Part shown: piece after piece, positions 37,241 to 46,671 of the stretch
Layout of the letters: the number at the start of each line of letters is the position of its first letter
Numbering within the stretch: position 1 is the stretch's first letter
Assembly: GCA_028683855.1 (NCBI GenBank)
Contig: JAQUHA010000006.1
Span: 62,001-126,000, forward strand
From: Desulfuromonadaceae bacterium
GTDB taxonomy: Bacteria > Desulfobacterota > Desulfuromonadia > Geobacterales > Pseudopelobacteraceae
DNA: 64,000 nucleotides
Reading direction: 5' to 3'
Made by a program: the position numbers and the translations under genes
The notes under the pieces: generated by a model
What the model saw: only the letters and a program-made list of their open reading frames with translations
Told to the model about the DNA's origin: nothing
The model's database searches: none

Positions 37241-38164
37241 ATGACTGTATCTGTACCACTGGTAAGTGTCCTGATACCTTTATACAATCATGCCCGCTAC
37301 ATAACCCGTTGTCTGGATAGTGTTCTTGAGGACGGATATACTCGAATAGAGATCATTATTATTGATGATGGTTCAAAGGACAACTCGAAAGAACTTGCAA
37401 GAGAATGGTTTAATAAACAAGATAAAAATCTGCTTGAACGGTTTGAAATTGAAAGCCGACCAAATAAGGGTGTGACCCGTACACTTAATGAACTTGTTTG
37501 CAAAGCGAGGGGAGAGTATATCACACTATTAGCAAGCGACGACTATTTGCTAAAAGACGGCATTTCAACACGTCTCGATTATCTTCAAAAAAACAGCTCC
37601 AAGTACGCGGTCTTTGGTGACTCTGTTGTAGTCGATGATAGTGGGATAGTTACACATAATAGTGGGATTGCAGACTTAAATGGCGGTAAGATAGAGTGCC
37701 TAATTGATGAAAAACTATTACCAATAGAATTGATTTACAATTGGTGTGTACCTGGTCCCGGATTCATGGCGCGAAGAGAACTGTATGATATTGTAGGTTT
37801 GTATGACGAAACTCTTACCGTTGAGGATTGGGATATGTACCTACGTATTATGGCAAGAAATTTTCTCGGATTCACACCGCATCAAGTAGCAGCCTACCGA
37901 TATCATGGTGACAATTCGATCTTAAACAGTCGCATGAAAATGAAACAACTTACCTCCATAATGCTCACCGCATGGAAGAACCACAGAGCATTTCATGGGA
38001 TTCTGCGTTTTGGTCTGCTTTATAAATGCTTCAAACTCAGACAAGAAATCGCAGAAGTACAGGAACAGACCGTAAAGGCATATTTTCATAGAAAAATATG
38101 CAGATTGCTTTACAGACTTTCTATCCATCGCTATCACAAAATAATAAAGCATATCAGTAGCTAG
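37241..38164 (+). CDS. Glycosyltransferase family 2
   Basis: This 307-residue GT-A protein begins VSVLIPLYNHARYITRCLDS, with IIDDGSKDNSKELA, LLASDDYLL and VEDWDMYLRI, a block seen in GT2 enzymes of O-antigen and capsule clusters. It is not a member of the 29527/38183/39191 group. It starts one base after fdtB and may transfer the 3-amino sugar made by FdtABC, but that is only a positional guess. The basic C-terminus (FHRKICRLLYRLSIHRYHKIIKH) could bind membrane lipids. Confidence 0.85.
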   Translation: MTVSVPLVSVLIPLYNHARYITRCLDSVLEDGYTRIEIIIIDDGSKDNSKELAREWFNKQDKNLLERFEIESRPNKGVTRTLNELVCKARGEYITLLASDDYLLKDGISTRLDYLQKNSSKYAVFGDSVVVDDSGIVTHNSGIADLNGGKIECLIDEKLLPIELIYNWCVPGPGFMARRELYDIVGLYDETLTVEDWDMYLRIMARNFLGFTPHQVAAYRYHGDNSILNSRMKMKQLTSIMLTAWKNHRAFHGILRFGLLYKCFKLRQEIAEVQEQTVKAYFHRKICRLLYRLSIHRYHKIIKHISS

Positions 38165-38182
38165 CAGGAGAGAGGATTTTCT

Positions 38183-39130
38183 GTGTCCCTAATCAGCGTC
38201 TGCGTACCAACATACAATCAGGCAAAATTTCTTCACAAGACAATTGAATCTGTTATTTCACAGGAAAATGTTGATTTCGAAATACTCATAATTGACGACT
38301 GTTCAACAGACGAAACCTTTTCTATTGCAGAAGGATATGCCAAAATAGATTCTAGAATCAGAGTCTATGTTAACGATAAAAATCTAGGGATGGTCAATAA
38401 CTGGAATCGTTGCATAGAATTGGCTAACGGAGAATATATTAAATTTGTTTTTGGTGATGATTTTCTAAACACCCCAGATGCTTTAAATAAAATGCTGTCC
38501 GTTCTAACTAATGAAGATGTTGTGCTCGTTGCAACCGCCCGTCACGTTATAAATTCTGACTATTCTCTTTTAACAACCACTTCATATTTCGATACCGACA
38601 TAATTGCCAAGGGATCAGATGTTATCAATCTTTCCATATACGAACATAATAACATAATAGGCGAACCTTCTGTCGTTATGTTTAGAAAAAGTCTTGCATT
38701 GCGAGGATTTAATGCAAAATACAGACAGATCGTAGACCTGGAGATGTGGTTTAATCTACTTGAAAATGGAAAGTTTGCATTTATTGCAGAACCTCTCTGC
38801 ACATTCAGACAACATCAGGAGCAACAAACAAGTAAGAACGCGCAGGAGCTAGCTCATATAGATGACTACCATCGCCTTTTTGATAACTATCTTAAAAAAG
38901 AATATATTTTACTTAGCGTTATACAGAAATGGTTTGTTTTCTACTACCAACTCTATTATTCATGGAAGTATTCCAGAAATGGATGGTATAACGCAGAAAT
39001 CACAGTAAAAAAAATAAGACTTTATTGTGGTCTACTGCGCTTTTATATTAGCTTGCCTTTGTATAAACTGTATAATCCTTTTTTCAAACTGACAAGGCAC
39101 TCTATTCGTAAAAGAATAATGATAAAGTAA
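38183..39130 (+). CDS. Glycosyltransferase family 2 (paralogue of 29527 and 39191)
   Basis: This 315-residue GT2 enzyme has a GTG start preceded by AGGAGAGAGG. It contains VSQ..-type N-terminal GT2 blocks (ISVCVPTYNQAKFL), IDDCSTDETFSIA, NLGMVNNWNRCIELANGEYI, GEPSVVMFRK and FRQHQEQQT. These are the signature blocks of the three-member paralogue group. The C-terminus is basic and aromatic. Substrate unknown. The nearby fdt genes suggest amino-sugar-containing repeats. Confidence 0.87.
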   Translation: MSLISVCVPTYNQAKFLHKTIESVISQENVDFEILIIDDCSTDETFSIAEGYAKIDSRIRVYVNDKNLGMVNNWNRCIELANGEYIKFVFGDDFLNTPDALNKMLSVLTNEDVVLVATARHVINSDYSLLTTTSYFDTDIIAKGSDVINLSIYEHNNIIGEPSVVMFRKSLALRGFNAKYRQIVDLEMWFNLLENGKFAFIAEPLCTFRQHQEQQTSKNAQELAHIDDYHRLFDNYLKKEYILLSVIQKWFVFYYQLYYSWKYSRNGWYNAEITVKKIRLYCGLLRFYISLPLYKLYNPFFKLTRHSIRKRIMIK

Positions 39131-39190
39131 AGAATTTAAGTTGTTTGAACAAAACTAGCAATAGAACTCACAACTCACAACTGAGCCTAT

Positions 39191-40153
39191 ATGAGCGACC
39201 TCAAAATCAGCATCTGTATGCCAATCTACAACAACGCCAGCTACCTGTCTGAAGCTATAGATTCGGCACTCTCACAAGAGTTTCAAAACTTTGAGCTACT
39301 TATTATTGATGACTGTTCAACTGATAATTCTGCTGCAATAGCAGAAAAATATGCCAATAATGACCTAAGGGTGCGTTTTATCCGCAACCCTGAAAATTTA
39401 GGTATGGTCCATAACTGGAATCGTTGTTTGGAGTTGGCAGAAGGAGAATATATAAGATTTTTATTTGGTGATGATTTTTTCTCATCACCGGATGCACTTA
39501 CGATTATGCTTGAGGCAATGCTGAAGTACCCGGATGTTGTTTTGGTTGCTTCTGCCCGTTCTATAGTTGACGAACAGTCTAACATCATAGAGAGAATTAC
39601 TAATTTTTCCGATCACTTCTCTGCAGAAGGTCGTAATGTAATTCGCCGGTGTATGCGCAGGATTAATCGCGATCACAACCTTATTGGTGAACCATCTGCG
39701 GTTATGTTTAGAAAAAATGCGGCTAAGCGTGGTTTTGATATTCGTTACAGGCAACTGGTTGACCTTGAGATGTGGTTCCATATTATGGAACAGGGGAGAT
39801 TTATATACCTGGCAGAACCACTTTGCTCTTTCCGTCATCACGCGGGACAACAAACAAAAAAGAATGAAATAGAGCTAAACTTCATAGACGACCTCACTTA
39901 CCTTTTTAATGACTACCTGGAAAAACCGTACGTTGGAATTGGCAAAATTGCGCGCACCTATCTTATGTATTATCAGTTTTATAAACTGTTAAAGCACGCA
40001 AAACAGGGACAACACGATATGGATGTAGCAAATCGTAAAATACGGAGTCTTTACGGTCCTTGGCGCTTCACTCTGCTAAGACCTTTCTATAGACTTTACA
40101 CACCTTACTGGCAGTTAAAACGAATTATTGCAAAAAAAGTTGGCAAAGAATAA
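39191..40153 (+). CDS. Glycosyltransferase family 2 (paralogue of 29527 and 38183)
   Basis: A 320-residue GT2 enzyme with ISICMPIYNNASYL, IDDCSTDNSAAIA, NLGMVHNWNRCLELAEGEYI, FLFGDDFF, GEPSAVMFRKNAAKRGF and FRHHAGQQT. Length and motif spacing match the 38183 protein, so the two adjacent genes look like a tandem duplication. A 60-base gap with a short CTCACAA tandem repeat lies before it. The two heptosyltransferase-family genes follow. Confidence 0.87.
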   Translation: MSDLKISICMPIYNNASYLSEAIDSALSQEFQNFELLIIDDCSTDNSAAIAEKYANNDLRVRFIRNPENLGMVHNWNRCLELAEGEYIRFLFGDDFFSSPDALTIMLEAMLKYPDVVLVASARSIVDEQSNIIERITNFSDHFSAEGRNVIRRCMRRINRDHNLIGEPSAVMFRKNAAKRGFDIRYRQLVDLEMWFHIMEQGRFIYLAEPLCSFRHHAGQQTKKNEIELNFIDDLTYLFNDYLEKPYVGIGKIARTYLMYYQFYKLLKHAKQGQHDMDVANRKIRSLYGPWRFTLLRPFYRLYTPYWQLKRIIAKKVGKE

Positions 40154-40186
40154 AAATTCTCCTTATTAACCACTTCACAAGGTTTC

Positions 40187-41203
40187 ATGGATAAAAAACC
40201 CGTTAACATTCTAATAATTAAACCGGGAGCAATGGGCGATCTGTTGCATCTGACTCCATCCATCAGAGCTCTAAAAAGTCGTTTTCCGGAAGCACGTATC
40301 GATACAATGGTCGGTAACACCCCTTCTGTTGATCTTTTCAGACACAACCCATTTATATCCGATATTCTCGTCTACGACCGTTTTGCCGCACACAAGTCTC
40401 TGTCTGCGCTTTTTTCACTCTGGAGTGAGATCAGCAGCAGATCTTACGATCTGGTCATCAACTTTCAACGCAGTAACCTGAAAACCTGGTTCCTGGCTTC
40501 TGCCGCCCTCCCCTGCCGCTTTCTGGTTTATCACAAAACACGCTCAAGACAGATTCACGCCGTGCAGGATCACCTGAAGACGCTTGCACCTCTGGGAGTT
40601 GAAGAGCCAGGTGACTATCTGGATTTGTACCTTGCCGAGGAGCAGAGATATTTTGCGGCTGAACTGTTCAAATCTCACGGGTTAGATGAGCGCCCGGTAA
40701 TTGCGCTTAATCCGGGAGCAAGTCACCCCGTCAACAGATGGAGCACGGCAAATTTTGCAGTACTCGCCGACAGACTAACAAACGAATTGCAAGCCACCGT
40801 AATAGTTATCGGCGGCAGTGCAGACACTCCGCTGGCAGATGAAATAGCCAGTCAATCTACTGCGCAGCCGCTCATTCTGACCGGAAAGACCTCCATGCTG
40901 CAGCTTGGGGCGGTTCTTGAGAAATCCGCCGTTCTGATCAGCGGCGATACCGGACCAATGCATATGGCAACAGCAGTAGGGACGGCTGTAATTGCGCTTT
41001 TCGGCGCGGCAGACCCTGACAGGACAGGCCCGGTTGGCAGTGGGCACCGGGTGATCATGGCAGATGGTCTGCCCTGTGTCCCCTGCCGGAGCAGAAAATG
41101 TGACAACAGTGTTTACATGGAGTGCATGAAACTTATAGCAGTTGATACCGTATTCGAAGCAGTTAAAGAGGTGCTTGAACAGGGGAAACCATGCGCATCC
41201 TGA
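40187..41203 (+). CDS. Glycosyltransferase family 9 (heptosyltransferase-like)
   Basis: This 338-residue GT9 protein starts ILIIKPGAMGDLLHLTPSIRALKSRFP, has NPGASHPVNRW, and carries the donor-site block SGDTGPMHMATAVGTAVIALFG near residue 255. C-terminal cysteines CVPCRSRKC are of the GT9 kind. It overlaps the next GT9 gene by 13 bases. Codon use and base composition are back to those of the flanking housekeeping DNA, unlike the AT-rich genes before it. Whether it adds heptose I, II or a branch heptose is not clear. Confidence 0.85.
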   Translation: MDKKPVNILIIKPGAMGDLLHLTPSIRALKSRFPEARIDTMVGNTPSVDLFRHNPFISDILVYDRFAAHKSLSALFSLWSEISSRSYDLVINFQRSNLKTWFLASAALPCRFLVYHKTRSRQIHAVQDHLKTLAPLGVEEPGDYLDLYLAEEQRYFAAELFKSHGLDERPVIALNPGASHPVNRWSTANFAVLADRLTNELQATVIVIGGSADTPLADEIASQSTAQPLILTGKTSMLQLGAVLEKSAVLISGDTGPMHMATAVGTAVIALFGAADPDRTGPVGSGHRVIMADGLPCVPCRSRKCDNSVYMECMKLIAVDTVFEAVKEVLEQGKPCAS

Positions 41204-42252
41204 TTGTCAAACTATCCGCTCTGGGGGATATAATTCATGCGCTCCCCGTACTTGATTATCTCCGCCAGGCAGTTCCCGGGACAGAAATTGACTGGGTGCT
41301 GGAGGAGCAGAATCGAACCATCCTTGAAGGTCATCCGCTGATAAGAGAGGTGGTCTGTATCAAAACGCGAAGCTGGCGCAAGTCCCCGCTTTCAGCAACT
41401 ACTCGTCGCGAGGTTGGTGCCGTTATCAGACGCCTTCGGAGCGCCTCGTATGATCTGGTCTTTGACCTGCAGGGTAATACCAAAAGCGGCATTGTAACGG
41501 CACTGACCGGCGCTTCACAACGCTACGGATTCGATCGTGACGCCGTTCGCGAGTCACTCAATCTGGCATTTACAAACCATAAGGTTCCGCTTCGTCCGGA
41601 GGACTTTCATATCTCCAGCCGCTCTTTAAGAGTCGTCAGCTCAGCATTTGGCGAAAATTACTCCTCATATTCTCTGAAAAGCCACATCGAGACATCTGAT
41701 GAAGATAATCAGAGAGCGCGGAAGCTGCTGGAGAATAATTCCGGAAGCGTACATCTCCTCTTTCATACCGGAACAACCTGGGAGACAAAGAAATGGTCTG
41801 TTGATGCCTGGTTCGAGTTGGCGCAACAGCTACTTGAAAATTTTCCGCAGGTAAATATTCTTTTCTCATGGGGCAATGAGCAGGAGCTGAACGAGGTACA
41901 AACGCTGGCGAGTAAACTGGGAGAGCGGTCACAGCTTCTGCCTCGGCTTGATCTCAAAACTTTTTGCGCTCTCATCAAGCAGGTAGATGTTGTTGTCGGT
42001 GGCGACACCGGTCCGATTCATATTGCTGCCGCCACCGGGACTCCAACGGTTTCATTCTACCGCGCCACTGACGCCAGACGGAACGGTCCGCGCGGCGCTA
42101 GTGACATTACTATCCAGTCAGGAATGTCGTGCAGCATCTGTTTAAACAGGACCTGCCCCCGTGATGATGAGTGCCGTCAGAGCATCAGAACTGACGATAT
42201 ATTCGGGGCAGTTGAGAGCGTTATAAGATCAATACCGGATCACAGATGTTAA
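41191..42252 (+). CDS. waaC: Heptosyltransferase I-like GT9 (WaaC group)
   Basis: The 353-residue protein opens MRILIVKLSALGDIIHALPVLDYLRQ, the typical WaaC start, and continues with DLVFDLQGNTKSG, FHTGTTWETKKW and GGDTGPIHIAAATGTPTVSFY. WaaC puts the first heptose on Kdo of the inner core. It overlaps the preceding GT9 by 13 bases, with GGGGAAACC just before the ATG. Its position at the far end of the glycan locus, about 22 kb from lpxK and the other core genes, suggests that the variable genes were inserted within an originally compact core cluster. Confidence 0.85.
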   Translation: MRILIVKLSALGDIIHALPVLDYLRQAVPGTEIDWVLEEQNRTILEGHPLIREVVCIKTRSWRKSPLSATTRREVGAVIRRLRSASYDLVFDLQGNTKSGIVTALTGASQRYGFDRDAVRESLNLAFTNHKVPLRPEDFHISSRSLRVVSSAFGENYSSYSLKSHIETSDEDNQRARKLLENNSGSVHLLFHTGTTWETKKWSVDAWFELAQQLLENFPQVNILFSWGNEQELNEVQTLASKLGERSQLLPRLDLKTFCALIKQVDVVVGGDTGPIHIAAATGTPTVSFYRATDARRNGPRGASDITIQSGMSCSICLNRTCPRDDECRQSIRTDDIFGAVESVIRSIPDHRC

Positions 42253-42283
42253 TCGTTTGTGTACCCTCCAGGTTGGTAAATTG

Positions 42284-43162
42284 ATGAACAGTAGAAACTC
42301 ATATCTCTTTGTAAACCCATTATCAGGACATTATTCCAGTCGGCGGTTTGCATCACTGTTAAACGGACTTTGCAATATAGGGGTAGACCCAAAGGTTTTT
42401 CAGGTTCGTACTCCGACCGAAATTTTTGAATACTGCAAAGAAATTAACGAGGATGATCAGCCCCGTCTTGTTCTGGTTGCCGGTGGTGACGGAACATTTA
42501 ATGCCGTTGTCAATGGATTGAATTCTGACACAAGGATTACTCTTGCTGTACTGCCACTCGGCACATCAAATGTGCTGGCTGCAGAGATTGGAATCAAATC
42601 AGTTGACGAAGCGATTGAACGAATAGCTATCGGCAGGAATAAACCTCTTACGCTTGGCACAATTGAGTTTGAAGGTCGCAATTTGCGTTTTGTGCTGATG
42701 GCTGGCATAGGATTGGATGGGCGTGTAGTAAGAGATGTCTGGACTATAGCTAAAAGATTCCTAAAGCAGGGGGCGTACGGACTATCAGCGCTGAAAAATG
42801 TTTTGCTTTGGGAGCACAATAAATTTGAACTCAGTAGCAAAGAGACTGATCTTCTCTGTCATACAGCTATAGTTTGCAATGCTTCAAGATATGGGGGGGA
42901 TTTTATTCTGTCACCGGAATGCAACCCTTTTGAATCAGGTCTTTCTGCTGTATGTATCACCTCAAGTAAGAGACTGGCATATATAAACAGTCTGTTCGAA
43001 CTTATGATTTACAGAATAAAAAACTGTCGTAATTTGACTCGTCTCTCTGGAGTTTATTTTAAAATAAGCGGGAGATATCCGATTCAGATAGATGGTGATT
43101 TTGTAGGATATTCTCCCGCAGTTATATCGGAACATCCGTTTTTTGCCAATATTATTGTTTAA
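42284..43162 (+). CDS. dagK: Diacylglycerol kinase-like lipid kinase (YegS/DagK family)
   Basis: A 292-residue member of the DAGK catalytic family, which phosphorylates diacylglycerol or a related lipid at the inner face of the membrane. FVNPLSG near the N-terminus, VLVAGGDGTFNAVVNGL and LPLGTSNVLAAEIG are the nucleotide-binding and family blocks. The C-terminal IQIDGDFVGYSPA matches the usual ending. I took the ATG at 42284, since the product then begins just before the NPLSG core. A TTG at 42257 would add nine residues. Possible role: recycling diacylglycerol released by surface-polymer synthesis. Confidence 0.87.
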   Translation: MNSRNSYLFVNPLSGHYSSRRFASLLNGLCNIGVDPKVFQVRTPTEIFEYCKEINEDDQPRLVLVAGGDGTFNAVVNGLNSDTRITLAVLPLGTSNVLAAEIGIKSVDEAIERIAIGRNKPLTLGTIEFEGRNLRFVLMAGIGLDGRVVRDVWTIAKRFLKQGAYGLSALKNVLLWEHNKFELSSKETDLLCHTAIVCNASRYGGDFILSPECNPFESGLSAVCITSSKRLAYINSLFELMIYRIKNCRNLTRLSGVYFKISGRYPIQIDGDFVGYSPAVISEHPFFANIIV

Positions 43163-43206
43163 AGCTATCAACCAGACTGTAATTGGATAATTAAGGTTTA
43201 AACTCC

Positions 43207-43989
43207 ATGGAACTTAATCGTTTTTCCCGAACAGAGCTTCTAATAGGTGACAAAGGTTTATCAACTCTTGCAGACAAGCATACAATGGTATGCGGAATCG
43301 GCGGGGTTGGCAGCTATGCAGCTGAGGCACTAGGACGCGCCGGAGTCGGAAAGATAACTCTAGTTGATTTTGACGACATCTGCATAAGCAACATCAACAG
43401 GCAGATCCATGCTCTTTCAAGCACTATCGGTAGATCTAAAGTTGGAATTATGTCTGAGCGATTGCTTGATATAAATCCGAACGCAAGTATAGTTGCAATC
43501 AAAGAGTTCTTTTCCCAAAGCAATGCCGAACGGATTCTTACCCCAAAGCCGGATTTTGTACTGGATGCGATTGATAATTTCACAGCAAAGGTTTCACTTA
43601 TAACAATCTGCCGCGAGCATGGAATACCGATAATCTCAAGCATGGGAGCAGCGAACAAGTTAGATCCAACAAAAATTGAAGTTTCAGACATTTCGCAGAC
43701 TAAAAACTGCCGGATGGCGAGAAGTATGCGTAGGATACTTAAAAAAAACGGAATAACATCCGGAGTACAGGTTGTCTACTCTACGGAGATTCATCGCGAT
43801 CTTGCCCTTCTTGATACTCACGAAGAGAGTGCCGGTTCTGCTACTTCAAATCACGTTAAACAGGCCTCTGTAAATCATGAACAGAAGGTTATTCTTGGCA
43901 GCATTTCATATATTCCATCCATCACCGGTCTTACAATGGCGGGGGTTGTAATCAATGAACTACTGAAAAACTCCCGCTGTACGAAATAA
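43207..43989 (+). CDS. tcdA: tRNA threonylcarbamoyladenosine dehydratase
   Basis: TcdA (CsdL) is an E1-like ATP-dependent enzyme that cyclises t6A at position 37 of ANN-decoding tRNAs to ct6A. The 260-residue protein has the ThiF-type nucleotide site VCGIGGVGSYAAEALGRAGVG followed by VDFDDICISNINRQ. DAIDNFTAKVSLI and ISSMGAANKLDPT follow, all typical of the family. The ATG at 43207 gives the standard MELNRFSRTELLIG opening. It precedes a 272-base gap and then rho. Confidence 0.93.
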   Translation: MELNRFSRTELLIGDKGLSTLADKHTMVCGIGGVGSYAAEALGRAGVGKITLVDFDDICISNINRQIHALSSTIGRSKVGIMSERLLDINPNASIVAIKEFFSQSNAERILTPKPDFVLDAIDNFTAKVSLITICREHGIPIISSMGAANKLDPTKIEVSDISQTKNCRMARSMRRILKKNGITSGVQVVYSTEIHRDLALLDTHEESAGSATSNHVKQASVNHEQKVILGSISYIPSITGLTMAGVVINELLKNSRCTK

Positions 43990-44024
43990 AATAATTATTT
44001 AACGGTAAATGCTGTTGTTTTCTA

Positions 44025-44054
44025 TTGACATACCCTGAAAATAAAGGGTAACGT
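44025..44054 (+). promoter_or_regulatory. Promoter-like element with embedded inverted repeat upstream of rho
   Basis: The 272 bases between tcdA and rho contain a perfect TTGACA (44025-44030). Directly after it lies a perfect inverted repeat, TACCCT (44031-44036) and AGGGTA (44045-44050), separated by eight bases. A weak -10-like TAACGT (44049-44054) sits at 18 bases. The repeat would occupy the promoter spacer, as an operator does. A second possible -10, TATAAT at 44230-44235, lies 26 bases before the rho ATG without a clear -35. The rest of the gap shows nothing I can name. Confidence 0.35.
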
Positions 44055-44261
44055 CGCAACACCTCAGATTGAACATCCTGACACTCAGGTAAGATCCCTA
44101 TACTTCTTCATACACAAACATATTGAACCTCTGAAAACTCATACATTCGCTCTTTGAGCCATAATCTTTTTGCTGTGCGCTACTCTAGCAATTATCGTTT
44201 AGTAACCTCTACAGGTAGTTTAGAACAAATATAATAAGCTCAACATTTCGCAGGAGAAAAG

Positions 44262-45509
44262 ATGAATCTACAAGAACTAAAAGGTAAAAAGATTAGCGAC
44301 CTAAACTCAATCGCAAGAGATCTGAACATTGAGGGAGCGTCAAGTTTAAGAAAACAGGATCTGATCTTTGCTATCCTGAACGCTCAAACAGAACAGAATG
44401 GAACCATATTCGGTGAAGGCGTATTGGAGACACTGCAGGACGGTTTTGGTTTTCTAAGAGCCACCGACTACAATTATCTTCCGGGTCCCGACGATATCTA
44501 CGTTTCTCCAAGCCAGATACGGCGGTTCAACCTGCGAACCGGCGACACGGTTTCAGGGCAGATCAGACCCCCTAAAGAGGGTGAACGCTATTTCGCACTT
44601 TTAAAGGTCGAATCGGTAAATCATGAATCACCGGAAATAGCGCGTGACAAGATTCTCTTCGACAATCTTACTCCGCTCTATCCGCTGCAGAAATTAAACC
44701 TTGAGACAACGCCGGAAAATATGCCTATGCGGGTGATTGAACTGGTGGCTCCTATCGGGAAAGGTCAGCGCGGACTTATTGTCGCTCCACCCCGAACCGG
44801 TAAAACCGTTCTTATTCAGAACATCGCCAATTCGATAGCCGCAAATCACCCAGAAGTTTATCTCATTGTTCTCCTTATTGATGAACGACCGGAAGAGGTT
44901 ACAGATATGCAGCGATCTGTGAATGGAGAAGTTATCTCTTCAACCTTTGACGAGCCAGCCACAAGACACGTTCAAATCGCTGAAATGGTTATTGAAAAAG
45001 CCAAACGACTTGTCGAACACAAAAAAGATGTTGTCATACTTCTTGATTCAATTACACGCCTTGCACGTGCTTACAATACTGTACTCCCCCCCTCAGGAAA
45101 AATATTGACTGGCGGAGTTGATGCGAACGCGCTGCAGAAACCAAAGCGGTTCTTTGGCGCTGCCCGCAACATTGAAGAGGGTGGATCTCTGACTATAATT
45201 GCTACTGCGTTGGTTGAAACAGGCAGCAAAATGGATGAAGTGATTTTTGAAGAATTCAAGGGAACCGGTAATATGGAGCTTCATCTCGACAGAAAACTGG
45301 TTGAGAAACGTACATTCCCCGCTATCGACATAAACAAATCCGGAACTCGTAAAGAAGAGCTTTTAACAGAAAAAAATGCTCTTAACCGCATCTGGATACT
45401 ACGTAAAGTTATTCATCCAATGAATGTTGTAGACAGCATGGAGTTTCTGCTTGACAAACTATCTGAAGCCAAAACCAACCAGGCTTTTCTGGATTCAATG
45501 TCTAAATAG
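44262..45509 (+). CDS. rho: Transcription termination factor Rho
   Basis: Rho is the hexameric RNA helicase that ends transcription of untranslated RNA. In 415 residues it has the N-terminal helical Rho_N domain ([20 protein letters not shown]), the RNA-binding cold-shock-like domain with [22 protein letters not shown], Walker [10 protein letters not shown] (about 172), the [15 protein letters not shown]alker B region and the RNA-loop block [26 protein letters not shown] precedes the ATG. The long leader fits the autoregulation known for rho in other bacteria. Confidence 0.97.
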   Translation: MNLQELKGKKISDLNSIARDLNIEGASSLRKQDLIFAILNAQTEQNGTIFGEGVLETLQDGFGFLRATDYNYLPGPDDIYVSPSQIRRFNLRTGDTVSGQIRPPKEGERYFALLKVESVNHESPEIARDKILFDNLTPLYPLQKLNLETTPENMPMRVIELVAPIGKGQRGLIVAPPRTGKTVLIQNIANSIAANHPEVYLIVLLIDERPEEVTDMQRSVNGEVISSTFDEPATRHVQIAEMVIEKAKRLVEHKKDVVILLDSITRLARAYNTVLPPSGKILTGGVDANALQKPKRFFGAARNIEEGGSLTIIATALVETGSKMDEVIFEEFKGTGNMELHLDRKLVEKRTFPAIDINKSGTRKEELLTEKNALNRIWILRKVIHPMNVVDSMEFLLDKLSEAKTNQAFLDSMSK

Positions 45510-45609
45510 CTAAAAAATAGTTGCAATAAATATTCAAAATAGCTATTGTTACAGCTTGTCACTAATCATTGATTACTTAATATCGGTCGCACTACTGAAG
45601 GAGGAAGAG

Positions 45610-45810
45610 ATGAAAGAAGGTATACACCCGGATTATTCAGAAATTACCGTTAAATGCCTATGCGGTAACACATTCCAGACACGCTCCACAAAAAAGGAGA
45701 TCAGCACAGAGATCTGCTCTGCCTGCCACCCTTTCTACACTGGCAAACAGAAGTTGATTGATACCGCCGGTCGTGTTGAACGTTTCAAAAAACGTTACGG
45801 TCAGGCTTGA
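45610..45810 (+). CDS. rpmE: 50S ribosomal protein L31 (zinc-binding form)
   Basis: The 66-residue protein begins [20 protein letters not shown] and keeps all four zinc-site cysteines (CLC and CSAC), followed by HPFYTGKQK. This is the Zn-containing L31 type. I chose the ATG at 45610 because AAGGAGG sits six bases upstream; an in-frame start at 45556 would add 18 unrelated residues. It follows rho by about 100 bases, a common arrangement, and a strong hairpin terminator follows. Confidence 0.95.
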   Translation: MKEGIHPDYSEITVKCLCGNTFQTRSTKKEISTEICSACHPFYTGKQKLIDTAGRVERFKKRYGQA

Positions 45811-45832
45811 TAGATCATTTCTAGAATTATTG

Positions 45833-45866
45833 AAGGGGCTTTGTCGCAAGGCAAATCCCCTTTTTT
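45833..45866 (+). terminator. Rho-independent terminator after rpmE
   Basis: AAGGGGCTTTG (45833-45843) pairs with CAAATCCCCTT (45852-45862) with one mismatch, around a short loop, and six T follow the stem. Position right after rpmE and form both fit an intrinsic terminator. Confidence 0.85.
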
Positions 45867-45978
45867 ATCTCCTGACGTCTTCACAAAGCACTTCTATATC
45901 AGGGGTTACTAATTCCAAATAAGACCATGCAGGAGACAAAAACACCCTCCCCGCAAATGCATGCTCAAACAGGACATT

Positions 45979-46671
45979 ATGAACGTCACACTGATTGAAC
46001 ACACACCAAATCCAGAGCGCACCGTAGCATTAGCTGCTCGACTCTGCTATTCACCTACATCTATTGATAATTTACGGGAAAAGTTGGCAGAATCCGACAT
46101 CGAATCCTTTCTTGACAAGATCATGTCGCTTGGTCACCACTCAGTACTTGAACACGCATCATTCACCTTCGGCATAGAGGGTATTTCACGCGTAACAACA
46201 CATCAGATGGTGCGACACCGTATTGCTTCTTTTTCTCAGCAATCTCAGCGTTACGTTTCTCACAAAGATGAATTTACTTCGATAATGCCCGATACAATTG
46301 CTGAGAACAGTGAGGCAAGACAGATATTTGCCTTTATGTCTGAAACTGTACACAAGGCATACGCACAACTGGTAGAAATGGGAATTCCACCGGAAGATGC
46401 TCGCTATATTCTACCGAACGCAACCGAAACCAAGATTATTATGACGATGAATGCCCGCGAACTGCTGCATTTTTTTGAACTTCGCTGTTGCCAAAGGGCG
46501 CAGTGGGAGATTCGTGAGATGAGTATAGAGATGCTTAGACTGGTAAAAAGCATTGCCCCTGTAATTTTCCGTCAGGCCGGCCCCGGCTGCGTAAGCGATC
46601 CCTGCCCGGAAGGAAAATTCTGCTGTGGGCAGACAACCGAAGTAAGAGAGTTTTACAAGGTTCTGAAATAA
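45979..46671 (+). CDS. thyX: Flavin-dependent thymidylate synthase
   Basis: ThyX makes dTMP from dUMP using FAD, NADPH and methylene-tetrahydrofolate, instead of ThyA. The signature RHRxxSxxxxSxR is present as RHRIASFSQQSQRY. LGHHSVLEHASFTF and NARELLHFFELRCC-type blocks follow. The C-terminus has several cysteines (GPGCVSDPCPEGKFCC). I prefer the ATG at 45979 (MNVTLIEHTPNPER, with AGGA upstream); an ATG at 45961 is in frame and adds six residues. A bulged inverted repeat without a T-run (46684-46721) follows the gene and is not a clear terminator. Confidence 0.95.
   Translation: MNVTLIEHTPNPERTVALAARLCYSPTSIDNLREKLAESDIESFLDKIMSLGHHSVLEHASFTFGIEGISRVTTHQMVRHRIASFSQQSQRYVSHKDEFTSIMPDTIAENSEARQIFAFMSETVHKAYAQLVEMGIPPEDARYILPNATETKIIMTMNARELLHFFELRCCQRAQWEIREMSIEMLRLVKSIAPVIFRQAGPGCVSDPCPEGKFCCGQTTEVREFYKVLK

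Noticed and set aside
18904..42252. Complete O-antigen or capsule locus
   Set aside because: No flippase, polymerase, ligase or ABC exporter gene was found, so a full locus is not supported.
45556..45609. Longer rpmE start
   Set aside because: The added 18 residues do not resemble L31, and AAGGAGG sits directly before the inner ATG.
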